A DNA stretch of 64,000 bases from Nitzschia sp. DOCU1 (lineage: Eukaryota > Bacillariophyta > Bacillariophyceae > Bacillariales > Bacillariaceae). Position 1 is the stretch's first letter. Each line of letters begins with the position of its first letter. Positions 61,422-64,000 of this stretch are shown piece after piece. The notes under the pieces were generated by a model that was given only the letters and a program-made list of their open reading frames with translations, searched no databases and had not been told where the DNA came from. The stretch spans positions 1,488,001-1,552,000 of the forward strand of contig OX595987.1 in assembly GCA_951394045.1 (NCBI GenBank), read 5' to 3'. The position numbers were made by a program, and so were the translations under genes.

Positions 61422-63479
61422 TCAAAGGCGGCTTCTAGTCCCTGTCGTTGTAAGAATATCTGTCACGGAAGATTCAATCTGTTCCGCGTAGGCTTGTGCC
61501 TCCAGAATGACCGGGTCTTTCTCTGCGGGAACGTGCGCCTGGGCGTAACCTGGGATCGTCTTCGCACCCCGACTGTCATCTCGTGCCTTGCTGACATGGA
61601 TACGCCGAGCATAGTCTTTCTCCAACGCCACTAGTTTGAGCAGCACGTCTTCAAGCCAAAGGGCTGTCGCTTCGTTCAATGGAAAGAGTTCCAACAACAG
61701 GGCTTTCTGGAATTCCCATTCTGAAATGCCTTTGATTTCCCATGGAAACGTGGGCCATTCCACTTGCGCAAAGGGATCGACATCCAGTGTCGCATTTGAC
61801 TGCTCCGCCAACTCATGTTCCAAGGCATGCATATCCAACGAAATCTTGCCCGAATCCGTCACTTGAAGAATCCACCGAAGCAACCCATGAAGCGCGTATC
61901 GTTGTAGACACTCTGAGTAAGCTCGAATGCCCACGTCCCGAGCTCTGGAAGTCAACTCGTTGGAACCCACACCGATGGTCTTCTTGTCGGCAATGGCTCC
62001 TGCCTCCAAGGCTTGCTTGGCCCAACGACACATGGCCATGATTTCCGGTCGAAAGATTTTCCATCCCGTGTAATGGTGATGCCGTTTGGCTTTCCGCCGT
62101 GTCGCGAACTTCTTCTCAGACCGAGCTAACGTGTAGGGCGAAGATTGCAAGACCCACCCTGGTATGATCTCGTTGGCCTTTCCGTTCTCCAAAATCAAAC
62201 TGAACGGCATACAGACGCGTTGGGGTGGAAGCGTAGTTCCAGCAGCCACAATAGTATAGGGAGAAAAGGATAGGTCGACCGGAAATTTGATGACATTGCT
62301 GAGGCCCCAAAAGACGCCTTCCCCCGCGGCCGTCTCTTGATCGGGCAACCGACCAGTGTGATTGGAGCCCACGTTGGCTCCATAGCCTACATTCCCTCGA
62401 CCTAAAGGCCACAAGACTCCAATCACCAGACTTTGATGGTGTGCGTTGGTATTTGGACCTACAATCGATGCATGGATTTCGCCCGCCGACACGTGAACGT
62501 CGGGACCCATAATAGAGGACACTACCGTACTGCTCGGCCCACAATGAGCTTGTTCCATCAATAGCGTTTCTGTTACCGTGGAGTGATCCACTACGGAGGC
62601 ATTCCACTGCAGCAGTGCCTTAGACACGGTACAGGACCCCCGAATGGCAGCATGTGGAAAGAGTGTGACCTGAGAGACTGAAGTGGCAGCCTCAATAGAC
62701 GAACGGTCGTGAAGAAATACATCCTGAATGGTAGGAGTATCGCGAACTACGCAGCCATCTCCAATGACATTCATGGAGATTATAGTCTGTGGATGGGACG
62801 GCAGTGAAATCGGTCCGTTTCGAAGTTGACGGCACACATCAATCATGGTATGCTCCGAGGTCAATTCCAGCAACCGACCTCCTCCACTTTCAGGGCCCAC
62901 TGAAATAGATAGACGCCCATAGGAAACAGGCTCCGTCGAAGCGGAAACATGTCCACATTGAACCACCACCGCATTAAATCCCACAAAGGTATTGGATAGC
63001 AATGAATTGCGATAGACCCGGCAAGACTTGACGCGCAACATCGAATCGGAAATCATCAAGTTCGAGTGAATTCCTGGTGGCAGTCTCAGCCAGTCATTCT
63101 TCATTCCTTGGTCTCTTGCTTCGTCACTTCCATGCGTAGCTTCTTCTGTCAAGTCCAGTACCACTGTCCCATCAAATCTTGTATCCGAAAGCAATGTCTC
63201 CAACTCGGCACTTTGATCGACTCGGCACAGCTCAATGGGGAGAATCACAAAGACTTTTGACCAGTCTTTACACTGACATCGACAGCTGGATTGAAGGACT
63301 TTGATTTCTTGCGACGTTAATCTGCGAAGCTTCGATTGCTTGCTAAGCGATGACCCTTCCAATGGACACCCTCCGACACTCTGCGACGCTGTCGCTTGAA
63401 GGACTCGTTGAACAAAAGTCATCGTTTCTTCACGATCGGAAAAGGCCACAGAAAATTCATTTTCTTCCGGGGCGCACAT
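61422..63479 (-). CDS. DUF4954 protein with left-handed beta-helix
   Basis: 685 aa from the ATG at 63479, intronless. The N-terminal half has beta-helix-type hexapeptide strands (HSNLMISDSMLRVKSCRVY, SMNVIGDGCVVRDTPTIQD, GSCTVSKALLQWNASVVDHS). The core reads NTNAHHQSLVIGVLWPLGRG NVGYGANVGSNHTGRLPDQE, then GEGVFWGLSNVIKFPVDLSF, SPYTIVAAGTTLPPQ and NEIIPGWVLQSSPYTLARSE. I recognise this as DUF4954, mostly known from Bacteroidetes and spirochaetes and related to sugar-nucleotide acyl/nucleotidyl transferases of the GlmU beta-helix type. No reaction is established. No targeting signal is obvious. Confidence 0.85.
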   Translation of the reverse strand: MCAPEENEFSVAFSDREETMTFVQRVLQATASQSVGGCPLEGSSLSKQSKLRRLTSQEIKVLQSSCRCQCKDWSKVFVILPIELCRVDQSAELETLLSDTRFDGTVVLDLTEEATHGSDEARDQGMKNDWLRLPPGIHSNLMISDSMLRVKSCRVYRNSLLSNTFVGFNAVVVQCGHVSASTEPVSYGRLSISVGPESGGGRLLELTSEHTMIDVCRQLRNGPISLPSHPQTIISMNVIGDGCVVRDTPTIQDVFLHDRSSIEAATSVSQVTLFPHAAIRGSCTVSKALLQWNASVVDHSTVTETLLMEQAHCGPSSTVVSSIMGPDVHVSAGEIHASIVGPNTNAHHQSLVIGVLWPLGRGNVGYGANVGSNHTGRLPDQETAAGEGVFWGLSNVIKFPVDLSFSPYTIVAAGTTLPPQRVCMPFSLILENGKANEIIPGWVLQSSPYTLARSEKKFATRRKAKRHHHYTGWKIFRPEIMAMCRWAKQALEAGAIADKKTIGVGSNELTSRARDVGIRAYSECLQRYALHGLLRWILQVTDSGKISLDMHALEHELAEQSNATLDVDPFAQVEWPTFPWEIKGISEWEFQKALLLELFPLNEATALWLEDVLLKLVALEKDYARRIHVSKARDDSRGAKTIPGYAQAHVPAEKDPVILEAQAYAEQIESSVTDILTTTGTRSRL

Positions 63480-63922
63480 GACCGAATGTTTCTAGAACGG
63501 GGGTTTCTTTTCGTAGAAGGTAGGAAAGTGGCAATAAGATGCTGTTTGGTGTTGACAACACCTGTTGACGACACTCTTGGTCAAGAAAGTTCTGCCATCG
63601 TCATCGTCGCAGAACAGAAGCAAGAAGGCAACGAACGCCCTCGTGTTTCCGGCGCGTGGAATTTTGTTTGACCGTATGGACTGCATCGTCCGCAACCGTT
63701 CGCCCGCTCGTTCGTCGTCAGTCGGGTGTTGTCCGTATATATATGCCTATGATCGATGATTCATTCGACTTGCCACTTTCGATGGCCGTCGGTGCTTTTC
63801 CTCGAGATCCGGCCATGGCGCCCGCTCGGGTAAAGACATGCAGCCGTCAATGAATGATAGCGACGCCACTGATTGACATTACTCCTTGCATCACTACTTT
63901 TTGACTTTATAAACCTCAAACA
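63480..63922. other. Divergent promoter region
   Basis: About 440 bp upstream of the DUF4954 gene and of the partial gene at the window end. A ctttataaac word at 63905-63914, 9 bp before the ATG at 63923, resembles a TATA box but is close to the start. No gene is seen. Confidence 0.4.
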
Positions 63923-64000
63923 ATGGATACAGTACTCGGCGTCACTTACAATGGTGGAGGTAAGCAAGCAATAGCACGCGCTGTGTCAATGACTGATGCC
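63923..64000 (+). CDS. First exon of a possible 20S proteasome beta subunit (partial)
   Basis: ATG at 63923; the exon ends G|GTAAGC at 63959/63960 after MDTVLGVTYNGG, and the rest lies beyond the window. The sequence resembles the start of mature proteasome beta subunits, such as the beta1 plant form TTIIGVTYNGGVVLGADSR, or the beta7 form with TSVLGVKFEGG. If so, there is no propeptide, and the position of the catalytic Thr is occupied by Asp. With only twelve residues this is a weak call. Confidence 0.35.
   Translation, partial: MDTVLGVTYNGGGKQAIARAVSMTDA

Noticed and set aside
1..64000. CRISPR array or prokaryotic operon structure
   Set aside because: No direct-repeat/spacer array was found; genes have introns and targeting signals, so the DNA is eukaryotic.

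Overview
The window looks like nuclear DNA of a photosynthetic stramenopile, most likely a pennate diatom of the Phaeodactylum type. The grounds are: single-copy genes carrying short GT-AG introns (about 65-205 bp), closely packed on both strands; a nuclear copy of the photosystem II assembly factor HCF136 with a signal peptide, an 'AAFVP' plastid-import motif and a twin-arginine thylakoid signal; a guanylate kinase with a similar bipartite presequence; and a secreted protein with the Pro/Ser 'PSxxPS' stalk typical of diatom surface proteins. The species call is inference; no ribosomal or organellar marker is present. Gene starts were set at ATG codons, and exon joins were chosen by GT-AG sites that keep frame and family motifs.

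Layout. 1-4.2 kb: a 141-bp perfect tandem duplication, an RluA-type pseudouridine synthase (-), and a six-exon pyruvate kinase (+). 4.2-12.9 kb: a long non-coding stretch with a 20-G run, a Cys/His-rich protein, a retropepsin-like (Ddi1-type) protease, an unknown ORF, two small paralogues sharing a SNDLPEIPI...WxDLP box, and an ALKBH7-like dioxygenase. 12.9-19.2 kb: an SQR/FCSD-like flavoprotein, an alpha/beta hydrolase with a puzzling upstream open frame, a WW-CD225 fusion, and a coiled-coil membrane protein. 19.4-25.5 kb: aconitase X, a MITE-like palindromic element, a predicted mitochondrial membrane protein and a second, inverted coiled-coil paralogue. 26-33 kb: HCF136, COX15, an RPUSD2/Pus9-type pseudouridine synthase and RPB3. 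33-42 kb: an acidic protein with four clathrin-box motifs, glucosidase II alpha and a HACD (very-long-chain hydroxyacyl-CoA dehydratase)-Rossmann fusion. 42-50.6 kb: METTL26-like methyltransferase, CAF-1 p60, guanylate kinase, an SH3-like small protein and a Ulp1 SUMO protease whose catalytic-Cys exon abuts a minisatellite. 51-55.6 kb: a cluster of three related single-pass membrane proteins, each with a phase-1 intron at the same place in the ectodomain. 56-64 kb: a HAD phosphatase, an SRPBCC/START-like protein, EB1, a DUF4954 beta-helix protein, and the first exon of a possible proteasome beta subunit.

Most genes are unrelated housekeeping functions with no operon logic. The least explained units are the tandem ectodomain trio at 51-55.6 kb, the element at 21.7-21.9 kb, the matching introns in the HACD fusion, and the clathrin-box protein at 33.3-35.5 kb.
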